Positions 45,303 to 55,400 of a stretch of 64,000 bases of DNA are shown piece by piece. The DNA comes from Faucicola osloensis_B (GTDB lineage Bacteria > Pseudomonadota > Gammaproteobacteria > Pseudomonadales > Moraxellaceae): assembly GCA_964211495.1 (NCBI GenBank), contig CAXORL010000003.1:1-64000 (forward strand), read 5' to 3'. A program made the position numbers and the translations under genes. The notes beneath the pieces were generated by a model that worked only from the letters and a program-made list of their open reading frames with translations, was not told where the DNA came from and searched no databases. Numbering within the stretch: the stretch's first letter is position 1; every line of letters begins with the position of its first letter.

Positions 45303-46028
45303 CTAATCTCTTGCCCCAAAAATGGCGGTGCCAATACGAACGATGGTGGCACCTGCGGTAATGGCTTGCTCAATGTCGCCGCTCATGCCCATTGACAAAG
45401 TATCCCACTGCTCAGGATGCGCATGATAAGGCTTATTTTGCTCAAAAAGCTGTTGGGTTTTGACAAAGGCAGCGGCTGATTTTTTGGCAGGGATAATCAT
45501 CAGTCCGCGTAATTGCAAATTGGGTAGTTGACTAATCTCTGTCACCAATTCGGGTAACTGGTCCGGCTGGCAGCCTGATTTACTGGCTTCATCATCAATA
45601 TTGACTTCGATACAGATATTGAGTGGCGGAAGGTGTTCACCCCTTTGCGCATTGAGACGCTGCGCAATAATTAAGCGATCAACCCCATGCACCCAATCAA
45701 AATGCGCTGCCAACTCTTTGGTCTTGTTACGCTGGATATGACCGATATAATGCCACACCAATGGCTGCTCGTTGGCAGTGACGTTTTTGAGTGCTGCGAT
45801 TTTTGTCACCGCTTCTTGCACATAGTTTTCGCCAAAATCTTGCTGACCTTGCTGCGCTAACGTGCGAATCATCCAGTTGGGTTTGGTTTTGGATACCGCA
45901 AGCAGTTTGACAGTTGGATTGAGCCTAGAAACGTCAGTTTTCACCTGTTGCCAACGCGCTATCAAGGCTTGGTTTTCAGCATCTGTTGCGATTGTCGCCA
46001 ATGGCTGTTGTGCGTCGAATGTTTGCAT
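45303..46028 (-). CDS. PLP-binding protein YggS/PLPBP family
   Basis: 241 residues from the ATG at 46028, with AGGA 10 bases before it. A longer frame to 46097 adds an unlikely basic N-terminus. PLP lysine in KLLAVSKTKPNWMI; FGENYVQEA, WHYIGHIQRNKTKEL and the C-terminal LSMGMSGDIEQAI are family signatures. YggS proteins maintain PLP homeostasis. It is divergent from pilT, a conserved neighbourhood in Pseudomonas and Moraxellaceae. Confidence 0.93.
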   Translation of the reverse strand: MQTFDAQQPLATIATDAENQALIARWQQVKTDVSRLNPTVKLLAVSKTKPNWMIRTLAQQGQQDFGENYVQEAVTKIAALKNVTANEQPLVWHYIGHIQRNKTKELAAHFDWVHGVDRLIIAQRLNAQRGEHLPPLNICIEVNIDDEASKSGCQPDQLPELVTEISQLPNLQLRGLMIIPAKKSAAAFVKTQQLFEQNKPYHAHPEQWDTLSMGMSGDIEQAITAGATIVRIGTAIFGARD

Positions 46029-46281
46029 GGTTAACTTTTCCTGTTGATAGTGGACTGGCATGATGGCTACCGGGCTAAGGTAACGTTTTTTTTGCACTTA
46101 TGTGCGCAATTTTCCAATTGAGTTTAACATAAGCTAAAATCAACAAAAAACTATGACCCCTAGTCAGTTTTTTCTGTTTTTTTTGTGGGCGGATGATTAT
46201 AGTATAACTATCTTTTTTTCCCGCGGCTTTTTTCTATTGCTGCTTTTGTATTTTCATTACCCACCTGTAGGATTCGCTATC

Positions 46282-47331
46282 ATGGCAAAGGAATTATCGA
46301 TTGACGATTTGTTGCGTTTTGCATTCAAAAATAAAGCCTCTGACTTACACATTTCAGCAGGCTTACCGCCGATGATTCGGGTAGATGGTGAAATCACCAA
46401 AATCAACATGCCGCCGCTCGATCACCAAAAAGTGCATAGCTTGATTTATGACATCATGAACGACAAACAACGTGCCGATTATGAAGAATTTTTTGAAACC
46501 GACTTTTCGTTTGAAATTCCTAATGTGGCGCGCTTTCGTGTCAATGCTTTTAACCAAAACCGTGGCGCCGGTGCGGTATTTCGTACCATTCCGTCTGAGG
46601 TTTTGACGATGGAGCAGCTTGGGATGGGACCGATTTTTGAGAAAATCTCTAATTACAAACGCGGCGTGGTACTGGTCACAGGTCCAACGGGTTCGGGCAA
46701 GTCAACTACCCTTGCGGCGATGATTAACTATATTAACGAAAACCGTAAAGAACATATCTTAACCATCGAAGACCCGATTGAATTTGTGCATCAATCAAAA
46801 AAATCCCTCATCAACCAACGTGAAGTCCACCGTGATACCTTAAGCTTTGACGCCGCGCTGCGCTCTGCCTTACGTGAAGACCCTGATGTTATTTTGGTGG
46901 GTGAGATGCGTGACCTTGAGACCATCCGCTTGGCATTGACCGCTGCTGAAACAGGGCACTTGGTATTTGGGACATTACATACCTCATCTGCTGCCAAGAC
47001 CATTGACCGTGTGGTCGATGTGTTTCCCGCCGCTGAAAAAGATATGATTCGTGCGATGTTATCTGAGTCGCTGCAAGCGGTTATCTCGCAATCGCTACTC
47101 AAACGCCAAACAGGTGGTCGTGTCGCCGCGCATGAAATTATGATTGGTACGCCTGCAATTCGTAACTTGATTCGTGAAAACAAAGTCGCCCAAATGTACT
47201 CTGCCATCCAAACCAGTGCAGGCGATGGTATGACCACACTTGATCAAAGTCTTCGCGAGCTGGTCAATAAAGGCGTAATTAGCAAAGAATCGGCGCGCCA
47301 ATATGCCAAACAACCGGAAAGCTTTATGTAA
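46282..47331 (+). CDS. pilT: Type IV pilus retraction ATPase PilT
   Basis: 349 residues from the ATG at 46282; the open frame upstream is not used. It has Walker A GPTGSGKST, the Asp box ILTIEDPIEFVH, Walker B ALREDPDVILVGEMRD and His box TGHLVFGTLHT, and the PilT-type C-terminal AIRNLIRE motif needed for retraction. It depolymerises pili for twitching motility, DNA uptake and surface sensing. PilU follows. Confidence 0.97.
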   Translation: MAKELSIDDLLRFAFKNKASDLHISAGLPPMIRVDGEITKINMPPLDHQKVHSLIYDIMNDKQRADYEEFFETDFSFEIPNVARFRVNAFNQNRGAGAVFRTIPSEVLTMEQLGMGPIFEKISNYKRGVVLVTGPTGSGKSTTLAAMINYINENRKEHILTIEDPIEFVHQSKKSLINQREVHRDTLSFDAALRSALREDPDVILVGEMRDLETIRLALTAAETGHLVFGTLHTSSAAKTIDRVVDVFPAAEKDMIRAMLSESLQAVISQSLLKRQTGGRVAAHEIMIGTPAIRNLIRENKVAQMYSAIQTSAGDGMTTLDQSLRELVNKGVISKESARQYAKQPESFM

Positions 47332-47431
47332 TCACTGTTTTATAGAAACTATCTTATAGAAACAATGTCTATCAAAACACGGTTTGTAAAAATTTATAGA
47401 ACAATTTATAGAACAATGCGAGATACCTGTT

Positions 47432-48583
47432 ATGGATTTTGATAAATTACTGCAGCTGATGGTACAAAAAAACGGCTCTGACCTTTTTATCACCGCCGAT
47501 GCGCCACCATCAATGAAAGTCAATGGTACTATTATGCCAGTCACCAAGTCAGCGCTGACCCCAGAGCAATCGATGACGCTGGTCAAAAGCGTGATGACGC
47601 CTAGTCAAATCAAAGAATTTGACGAAACCCTCGAATGCCAGTTTGCCATTAGTGACAAACACCAAAACGCCCGCTTTCGTGTCTCTGCCTTTGTCCAAAA
47701 AGACTGTGCCGGCATGGTGCTACGTAAAATTGAAACCAAAATTCCGACGGTAGAGCAACTCAATCTACCGCCGATTTTGAATGAAATTGCCATGAAAAAA
47801 CGCGGTATCGTGCTACTGGTCGGTGCGACAGGTACAGGTAAATCTACCACACTGGCGGCTATGATGGGTTATCGTAACGAGAATTCGCGCGGTCATATCA
47901 TCACCATCGAAGACCCGATTGAATACGTCCATGAGCACAAAGGCTGTATCATCACCCAACGCGAAGTTGGCATTGATACCAAGTCATTTGAAGCAGGATT
48001 AAAAAATACCCTGCGTCAAGCGCCTGATGTGATTTTGATTGGTGAGATTCGTACCCGCGAAACCATGGATTATGCCATTCAATATGCCGAAACAGGACAC
48101 TTGGTGTTTGCCACCCTACACGCCAACAATGCCAACCAAGCGATTGACCGTATCATTCACTTCTTTGAAGCAGAACATCATGAGCAGATTTTGATGGATT
48201 TGTCATTGAACCTTCGAGCCATTGTAGCGCAGCAATTGATTGCCACCCCTGATGGTAAAGGTCGCCGCGCTGCGATTGAAATTTTGCTCAATTCGCAACT
48301 GATTGGTGATTACATCCGTAAAGGGGAAATCCACGAAATTAAGCCCGTGATGAAACGCTCTCGTGAACTCGGTATGCAAACCTTTGACCAAGCGTTGTTT
48401 GATTTGTATGAAAATGGCGAAATCACTTACCGCGATGCCATCAAACACGCTGACTCACCCAATGATTTACGCCTACTTATTAAGCTTGAGAGTAAATCAG
48501 CCAATAAAATTGATGAAAATGAACTAAATTTCTCCCTGCAATCTGACGATAATAGCACAGCAAATGAAAACGCAATGTTCTAA
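47432..48583 (+). CDS. pilU: PilT-dependent retraction ATPase PilU
   Basis: 383 residues, a PilT paralogue with Walker A GATGTGKST, IITIEDPIEYVHEH, Walker B LRQAPDVILIGEIRT and His box TGHLVFATLHA. The C-terminal region (LIKLESKSANKIDENELNF) is longer than in PilT. It supports forceful pilus retraction together with PilT. The 100-base gap to pilT holds short TTATAGAAC repeats. Confidence 0.96.
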   Translation: MDFDKLLQLMVQKNGSDLFITADAPPSMKVNGTIMPVTKSALTPEQSMTLVKSVMTPSQIKEFDETLECQFAISDKHQNARFRVSAFVQKDCAGMVLRKIETKIPTVEQLNLPPILNEIAMKKRGIVLLVGATGTGKSTTLAAMMGYRNENSRGHIITIEDPIEYVHEHKGCIITQREVGIDTKSFEAGLKNTLRQAPDVILIGEIRTRETMDYAIQYAETGHLVFATLHANNANQAIDRIIHFFEAEHHEQILMDLSLNLRAIVAQQLIATPDGKGRRAAIEILLNSQLIGDYIRKGEIHEIKPVMKRSRELGMQTFDQALFDLYENGEITYRDAIKHADSPNDLRLLIKLESKSANKIDENELNFSLQSDDNSTANENAMF

Positions 48584-48624
48584 CAACAGGCTATCGTTCA
48601 ATAATCATAGTAATTATGTAACAC

Positions 48625-48652
48625 AAAAAAGGCTCAGATTGAGCCTTTTTTT
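48625..48652. terminator. Bidirectional terminator between pilU and the lipoprotein gene
   Basis: AAAGGCTCA and TGAGCCTTT pair around a 3-base loop, flanked by A and T runs, 42 bases after pilU and 20 bases from the convergent gene. Confidence 0.88.
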
Positions 48653-48671
48653 ATGGCATTAAAGATCTAAA

Positions 48672-50231
48672 TTAAGGTGCCGTACAATATTGAGGATTTG
48701 AGTTATACTGTGGGCTCAGTGCAGTGAAATTATCATCATTTGCTAACCATTGATCTATTGGCTTATAGGTTACGTTACATTGTGCGTCAACGACTAGGTC
48801 AAATCCATACCAAAATAGATTGTTACTATCAGCAAGCGTTGGATAAATAATACGTTTTTGTAACTTAGCACCTTCTAATTCAACACGTACAGGTGATTGC
48901 TTCATATTAGTCGGGATTAATGTGCTTGAATAATTATGCAATCCATAACGATAAGTACCTACTTGCAGGCGACGGACAGTCACTACTTCAGGACCAAAGC
49001 TTGTAGTGTCATCTACATCAAGATTGGCAAAAGGCTCACTTGTTAAGCTGCCATCATTGCTATAATAAATGTGCGAACCATTTGGTGTGATCAAGTGCGA
49101 ATCGACATCTTCTGGATATTGACCCCAAGTCAATCGCATGGTCAGTGAATTGTTTTGTGAACTTACGATAAGACATTGTGACATAGTTTGCGCACTCGCA
49201 GTCGTCACGATTTTTTGGGCATTTGAAGTTTTGTTACCACTTTGTGCCAACACATACAGATTACTAGATGTTTTAACTGGTAAACTAAATTTACCCTGTG
49301 CATCAGTCGATACTTTAGTAATTGAAGAATAGTCAATACCATCCCCAGAAACAATCGCATTAGCAATTTCATTGCCCTCAGTATCTTTCACGCATCCATT
49401 TAGTGTAGTCGTTTGCATCACTTGGTCAGCATTCCAAGGTGCGATTCGATTAATCGTTCCTTGATAGACAAACTCACCATTACTTAACCTCACTAAAGTC
49501 GCAGTACCCGACTGTACCCAACCATTTTGTGCCAAATCATAATAGAATAATGGAATGGTATTCGGCAAATCTTTATTACGGCTTGATACTTGGATATTAA
49601 CGGTTGCAATTTTACCATTCGATAGTGCAAGCTCCGCGCCACTATCATCACGAACACTCATCATTATGGCGCCATAACTATCCATCCAGCCGCCACCGAC
49701 AATTTGATAGCCACCTGGCATATTCTCAGGCTCTTGCGCAGATTCAATCACAGCAATTTGAACATTGGCTTTACCCACAATGGCTTGCCCATCTTTACGT
49801 ACTAGACTGTTAGCAGGAATGGTTAACATAGCATTATTATTAGTGATTTTGATTTCTTGAGTAATATTGGACTCAACTGAAACATCCGCTTTTACTAGAT
49901 TAAAGTCCAAGCTATTGGGTGTTGGCTGAAAATTTTGATTAATCGCTTGGGTAAAGTAGCCATTGGCTATAATAATGATATTGTTGCTACCAACTGGCAA
50001 ATCTGACAAACTATAAGCACCTTCGCTATTGGTGGTGACTGACTTATCATTAACTTTAACTACGGCATTGGCAATCGGTAATAACGTCTCTTTATCAATC
50101 ACTTTACCCGTTAGAGTAGTTTTTACGACGGGTTGTACAGGGGGTATACTAGTAGAAGGACTATCACTACCACCACAACCGCCTAAAAAAAGTGAAGCCA
50201 CAACAACGGGTAATAAAGCTTTCTTAAACAT
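48672..50231 (-). CDS. Large lipoprotein with carboxypeptidase-regulatory-like and DUF2135-like domains
   Basis: 519 residues from the ATG at 50231 with GGAG eight bases upstream. Lipobox FLGGC at residue 19, a Ser/Pro linker, a CarboxypepD_reg-like beta domain (TLTGKVIDKETLLPIANAVVKV...EGAYSLSDLPVG), a central beta-rich part, a second such domain (TLNGCVKDTEGNEIANAIVSG) and a C-terminal domain resembling DUF2135 (RLTWGQYPEDVDSHLITPNG...GTYRYGLHNYS). Likely anchored in the outer membrane; function unknown. It is convergent with pilU, but no pilus link is shown. Confidence 0.78.
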   Translation of the reverse strand: MFKKALLPVVVASLFLGGCGGSDSPSTSIPPVQPVVKTTLTGKVIDKETLLPIANAVVKVNDKSVTTNSEGAYSLSDLPVGSNNIIIIANGYFTQAINQNFQPTPNSLDFNLVKADVSVESNITQEIKITNNNAMLTIPANSLVRKDGQAIVGKANVQIAVIESAQEPENMPGGYQIVGGGWMDSYGAIMMSVRDDSGAELALSNGKIATVNIQVSSRNKDLPNTIPLFYYDLAQNGWVQSGTATLVRLSNGEFVYQGTINRIAPWNADQVMQTTTLNGCVKDTEGNEIANAIVSGDGIDYSSITKVSTDAQGKFSLPVKTSSNLYVLAQSGNKTSNAQKIVTTASAQTMSQCLIVSSQNNSLTMRLTWGQYPEDVDSHLITPNGSHIYYSNDGSLTSEPFANLDVDDTTSFGPEVVTVRRLQVGTYRYGLHNYSSTLIPTNMKQSPVRVELEGAKLQKRIIYPTLADSNNLFWYGFDLVVDAQCNVTYKPIDQWLANDDNFTALSPQYNSNPQYCTAP

Positions 50232-50438
50232 AATTAACACTCCTTCGTAGTTAGTTTGTCAAATTATCAATTTATTTCTCGAAACCATTTAAAATTAGTA
50301 AACATTTATAAATAATTATTCAGATTTCTTAATTTTTTGTCAACAAATATTTATATATTTCTCTATTATTTTCATTATTTGCTCAAATTGTTATCACAAT
50401 TACGTTTAATACTGGATTTTTTTTGTTAACTAAAAACT

Positions 50439-50972
50439 TTAAATCGAATACCCCAAAATCACCACATCAGCAATAAATCCGTTCATATCACAAACTTGCT
50501 TAAACTTGCCCCATGGCTCAAATCCTAGCTTACCAAACATCGCAAGGCTCGGTGTATTATGGGCAAAAATTAGCGCAACAACTTGCTGCACGCCACAACT
50601 TGGCGCAACTTCGATTAAATAATTCACCAACGCCTTGCCCACGCCTTGCCCTTTGGCTTCATCTGCCACATAGATACTGATTTCAGTACTGATATGATAG
50701 GCAGGGCGCGCGTATAAATCAGACAAACTGCCCCAACCGACGATTTGACCCAAGCTAGTTTGAGAGCTAGTTTCGGAGCGAGTTTGGGCAACCACCAACG
50801 GATGATTGCCCGTATGAGCGTCAAACCACGCTTGCCTATCTGCCACACTCACAGGCTGTAAATCTGCCGTGGCTTGCTTACCTGCGACACTTTGGTTATA
50901 AATTTCAACGATGCGCGGTAAATCATCAATCGCAGCTAGGCGAATACTAAGGTTGTGATGCGCTGCAGACAT
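50439..50972 (-). CDS. GNAT N-acetyltransferase, phosphinothricin-acetyltransferase-like
   Basis: 177 residues. LSIRLAAIDDLPRIVEIYNQSV at the start and SIYVADEAKGQGVGKALVNYLIEVA (motif A), then LIFAHNTPSLAMFGKLGFEPWG, are characteristic of the Pat/YncA (MnaT) branch. These acetylate amino-acid-like compounds such as methionine sulfone or phosphinothricin. The exact substrate is unknown. Confidence 0.88.
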   Translation of the reverse strand: MSAAHHNLSIRLAAIDDLPRIVEIYNQSVAGKQATADLQPVSVADRQAWFDAHTGNHPLVVAQTRSETSSQTSLGQIVGWGSLSDLYARPAYHISTEISIYVADEAKGQGVGKALVNYLIEVAPSCGVQQVVALIFAHNTPSLAMFGKLGFEPWGKFKQVCDMNGFIADVVILGYSI

Positions 50973-51091
50973 AGCGACTCCAAAATTGAACCAAAAAATG
51001 CGGCTAAAATTTGCCGAAAAATCTTATTAGCGCGTATGTTAACAACATTTTTACTTTATAATAAGCGATTTCATAAAATTGATAGTTTGCG

Positions 51092-52111
51092 ATGCTCATG
51101 AACGTGATTGACTTATCTGACTGGCTAAAAAGTCCAACCCTATTACCTGATTCGGTACTGACGATTGGTAATTTTGATGGCGTACATTTGGGTCACCAAG
51201 CGATGCTGGATAAAGCCAAATCTTTGGCAAAATCTCAACAACTTGCCAGTATGGTGATGATATTTGAACCACAGCCGCGTGAGTTTTTTAGCCCGCAAAC
51301 CGCCCCTGCAAGGCTCACCAATTTGGCAGAAAAAACTCAATTGATTGCTGAACATCGTATCGATAGCTTGATTGTGGCAAATTTTGATAATGACTTTCGC
51401 AATTTATCGGCACACGATTTTGCCAAAATGTTGGTCAAATTGAACGTGAAGCGTTTGGTATTGGGCGATGATTTTCGCTTTGGGCATGACCGCACTGGCG
51501 ATAGTGAGTTTTTGCGTGCGTTTGGCTTGCCTGTGCAAATTTTGCATACCGTGACCGACCATGCACATCAAGATGAGCGTGTCAGCTCAACCCGCATTCG
51601 GGACTGTTTGCAACAAGGGGACTTGGCAACGGCAAAGCATCTGCTAGGGCGAGATTATGCGATTACTGGCATGGTGGAACATGGCGATAAAATCGGTCGC
51701 ACACTTGATTTTCCCACCGCCAATATTGCGCTAAACCGTATCAAGCCTGCCCTGCATGGGATTTTTGCGGTGTCGGTGACTGCTACCGATGGCACAGATT
51801 TATCAACACTGGGGAGAAACAGTCAAACAGGCGTGCAAGGACTCACCAAAGGCAGTTTGTTTGGCGCTTGCAATGTGGGTACTCGTCCTGCGCTAAAAAA
51901 TAAGTATGGGGTAGAATGGCGACTGGAAGTCAATTTTCCAAAGTTTGAAGGCGACTTGTACGAACGAGAACTGACGGTGACATTTTTGCATTTTTTACAT
52001 GGGGAAAAAAATTATGCTGGGCTTGACGCGTTAAAACAAGGCATTGCCCAAGACGTGGTGGATTTACTTGATTGGCGTGAGCAGCAAGCTTTTGCAAAAT
52101 CAGTCCCTTAG
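51092..52111 (+). CDS. ribF: Bifunctional riboflavin kinase / FMN adenylyltransferase
   Basis: 339 residues: an N-terminal FAD-synthetase domain (VLTIGNFDGVHLGHQAML, VLGDDFRFGHDRTGD, STRIRDCLQQGD) and a C-terminal riboflavin kinase domain (HGDKIGRTLDFPTANI, GACNVGTRPALKNKYGVEW). It converts riboflavin to FMN and FAD. RibF upstream of ileS-lspA is the conserved gamma-proteobacterial order, though here 366 bases separate them. Confidence 0.96.
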   Translation: MLMNVIDLSDWLKSPTLLPDSVLTIGNFDGVHLGHQAMLDKAKSLAKSQQLASMVMIFEPQPREFFSPQTAPARLTNLAEKTQLIAEHRIDSLIVANFDNDFRNLSAHDFAKMLVKLNVKRLVLGDDFRFGHDRTGDSEFLRAFGLPVQILHTVTDHAHQDERVSSTRIRDCLQQGDLATAKHLLGRDYAITGMVEHGDKIGRTLDFPTANIALNRIKPALHGIFAVSVTATDGTDLSTLGRNSQTGVQGLTKGSLFGACNVGTRPALKNKYGVEWRLEVNFPKFEGDLYERELTVTFLHFLHGEKNYAGLDALKQGIAQDVVDLLDWREQQAFAKSVP

Positions 52112-52243
52112 TGCCTTTGGCGTGTCAGCCTCCACCCTGCTACTCCTAAGCAACATACTAGGCTTACCCAAGCTACTCAAACTCTCTGAGCCAGCAGGGG
52201 CAAAAATAACTTGCCTACACTTCCTTATACCCTGCGCTGCCAT
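52100..52243 (-). CDS. Possible 47-residue small protein antisense to the ribF-ileS gap
   Basis: ATG at 52243 to TGA at 52100 encodes MAAQGIRKCRQVIFAPAGSE and a Ser/Leu/Arg-rich remainder. It overlaps the last 12 bases of ribF on the other strand. No Shine-Dalgarno sequence is evident and I do not recognise it. The opposite strand is also open here, so coding is uncertain. Confidence 0.25.
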   Translation of the reverse strand: MAAQGIRKCRQVIFAPAGSESLSSLGKPSMLLRSSRVEADTPKALRD

Positions 52244-52477
52244 TTGGCATTGACTGTAAATTGTTTAACCCTTGTAGGCTGATGGAAAATTGTATCCTTC
52301 AGCAACTATCTTTAGCGTTTATAGCTATTTTGGTGAGTGAGATTTTTTATGACTAACTTACCAAAATCAAGCATGAGATAAGCCAAACCACGCTTTGTCA
52401 ATCTGCCAATTTTAACATATAATACCCTGTTATCAATTTTTTACCTTTTGCACTTTTTATAGAATACCGAGAGTTAC
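52112..52477. other. Gap between ribF and ileS
   Basis: 366 bases. The first part has balanced composition and overlapping open frames on both strands (see 52100-52243); the second part is AT-rich and probably holds the ileS promoter. There is no T-box-like leader or other RNA element that I can recognise. Confidence 0.45.
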
Positions 52478-55400
52478 ATGACCGACAACACTGACAATCA
52501 GTCAATCGACTATAAAGATACCCTAAACCTTGCCGATACCGTATTTCCCATGCGTGGCGACCTTGCCAAACGCGAACCTAAATGGCTAGAACAATGGTTT
52601 GCCGACGATGTGTATGCCCAAATTCGTCGCGCTCGTCAAGGTCGTGAAAAGTATGTATTGCATGATGGTCCTCCTTATGCCAACGGTCAGATTCACTTGG
52701 GTCACGTGGTGAATAAAGTGCTTAAAGACATGATTGTCAAATACAAGACGCTTGACGGTTATGACGCGCCGTATGTACCGGGTTGGGATTGTCATGGGCT
52801 GCCGATTGAGCAAAAAGTAGAAGGCATTATCGGTAAAGTGGGTCAACCCCATAAAGACAAAAATAAAAACGGTGCCATCGTGACGTCAACCGAGTTTCGC
52901 GGCGCTTGCCGTGATTATGCCAAAAGCCAAATTGACCTGCAAATGGTCGACTTTAAACGCTTGGGGGTATTGGGTGACTGGGAAAATCCTTATCTGACCA
53001 TGAACTTCAAGCAAGAAGCTGATACCGTCCGTGCATTGGCAGAAATCTACAAAAACGGTCATATCACTCGCGGCATGAAGCCGGTAAATTGGTGCTTGGA
53101 TTGTGGTTCGGCGCTTGCAGAAGCAGAAGTGGAATATGAAGATAAAAAATCCGATGCGATTTATGTCGGTTTTGATATCGTCAACCGTGAAGCGTTAGCA
53201 GCGACTAAAGCGGTTGACGGCTCTTTGCAGGCGGTGATTTGGACCACCACGCCTTGGACGCTGCCTGCCAATCAGGCGATTACTGCAAGCTCTGAGCTAG
53301 AATACTCCGTGGTAAAAGTGACGTTTAACAAACAAGCCTTTGCTATTCCTACCACGCTTGACACGCCTAATTATTTGCTTCGCCGTTTAACCAAAGACGA
53401 TAAAACCGCTTTACAGGCAAGTGCATCTGACCCTTTGATTTGGGAAATGTTGCCGGAAAAACGCCAAGAACCTGCCGTATTTGAGCCGTATTTCAAAAAA
53501 GCCCTTGAACAAAAAGCCTTTGCGATTGTCGATAAAAAAACCAATAACATTATTGGCACGACCCGTTTTTATGATGATAATGTTGAAGAAAATTCGATTG
53601 CAATTGGCTACACCTTTTTGACCCGTGAGTATTGGGGAAAAGGGGCAAATGCTGAAATTAAATCGGCGATGCTAAGTCATGCCCAACCGCAGCGAGAAAC
53701 GATTTGGTTTCATGTTGCCCCCGATAATCAGCGTTCTGCCAAAGCGTTAGAAAAAATTGGCGCAACTTATCACAAAACCGCTGACAACGGTTTGGGCGAG
53801 CGTTTGTTTTATCAAATGGCAGGCGAAAAACCACAGGCGAAAATCAGCCATTTAATTGTCGCTTACAATTTAGTTCCGCATTTAATGAGTGTGTTTAACG
53901 CCAAAGAATACAGTGTGTTGGCGACCGTGAAAGGCGATGCGTTAACCGTACTTAAAGCCCAGCATCCACTGATTGCCGAGCGACAAGTGCCAATCATTAC
54001 AGGCGACCACGTAACGGCGGATAGCGGTACGGGTTTGGTACACACTGCGCCCGCGCACGGTGTCGATGACTATATGGTCGGTCAAAAATTTCACTTGCCT
54101 ACCGAAAACCCAGTCGCAGGTAACGGCGTGTATTTGCCTGAAGCCAAAGTTTTTGTCGGTGAGCATATTTATAAAGCGCAACCAAAAATTATCGAAACGC
54201 TCAAAGCCAGTGGCCATTTGCTCAAGCATGACGTGATTACTCACAGCTATCCGCATTGCTGGCGACACAAAACGCCGATTATTTTCCGTTCAACGCCCCA
54301 ATGGTTTATCAACATGGAAAGCCAAGGTCTGCGTGAGCAAGCGTTGACCGATATTCCAAAGGTGGTATGGACGCCAAGTTGGGGACAAAATCGCATCGAA
54401 TCAATGATGCATGGTCGCCCAGATTGGTGTATCAGCCGCCAACGTACTTGGGGCGTGCCGATTGCCTTTTTCATCCACAAAGACACGGGAAATTTGCACC
54501 CAAATACGGCTGAGCTGATGGAAAAAGTCGCGCAAGTGATTGAGCAAGGTGGTGTGGAAGCATGGTTTGATGCCGCGGCTGAAGACTTTATTGGGGATTA
54601 TGCTAAAGAATATCAAAAATCGACCGATACGCTAGACGTGTGGTTTGACTCAGGGTCAACCAATTTTGCCGTGCTCGCCAATCGTCCTGACTTAGCCAAT
54701 CCTGCGGATTTATACCTTGAAGGCTCTGACCAACATCGGGGTTGGTTCCAGTCGTCGCTTTTGGTGAGTGAAGCGATTTATGGTCGTCCACCGTACAAGC
54801 AAGTGTTGACGCACGGGTTTACCGTAGATGCCAAAGGCTATAAATTATCAAAATCCAAAGGCAATACCAAAGGCTTTGAGCCGCAAGAACTTGCCAATAA
54901 ATATGGTATTGATATCGTGCGTCTATGGGTCGGCTCAAGTGACTACCGTTACGAGATGGCGGTATCGACTGAAGGCTTTGCGCGTACCACGGATATGTAT
55001 CGCCGTATTCGTAACACCATTCGTTTTTTACTGGCGAATACAGACGACTTTGACCCAGCGACCGACATGGTAGATGCTAGCAATTTGGTCAGCCTTGACA
55101 AGTACATTTTAAAACGCGCTGAGGCGGTACAAGCTGACATTCGCCAATCTTATACCAACATGGATTTTCACCAAGTGTGTCAAGCGGTGGTGGGTTTTTG
55201 TTCACAAGATTTGGGCGGTTTTTATTTAGACATCATTAAAGACCGTCAATACACCACCAAAGCCAATGGTGAAGCGCGCCGCTCAGCACAAACAGCGATT
55301 TATCATATTGCCCATGCGTTACTGCGCTGGATTGCACCGATTTTATCGTTTACCGCACAAGAAGCTTGGGAAATCTTAAAAGGTCCGCATACAAGCAATG

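Noticed and set aside
52112..52477. T-box or other amino-acid-sensing leader before ileS
   Set aside because: No T-box sequence or terminator/antiterminator pair was seen, and T-boxes are rare outside Gram-positive bacteria.
53339..53818. The IleS insert as an assembly chimera or a frameshifted neighbouring gene
   Set aside because: The frame is continuous over 480 bases, the IleS sequence resumes at the expected place, and composition changes only slightly. Artefact is not excluded without reads, but the sequence favours a real insertion.
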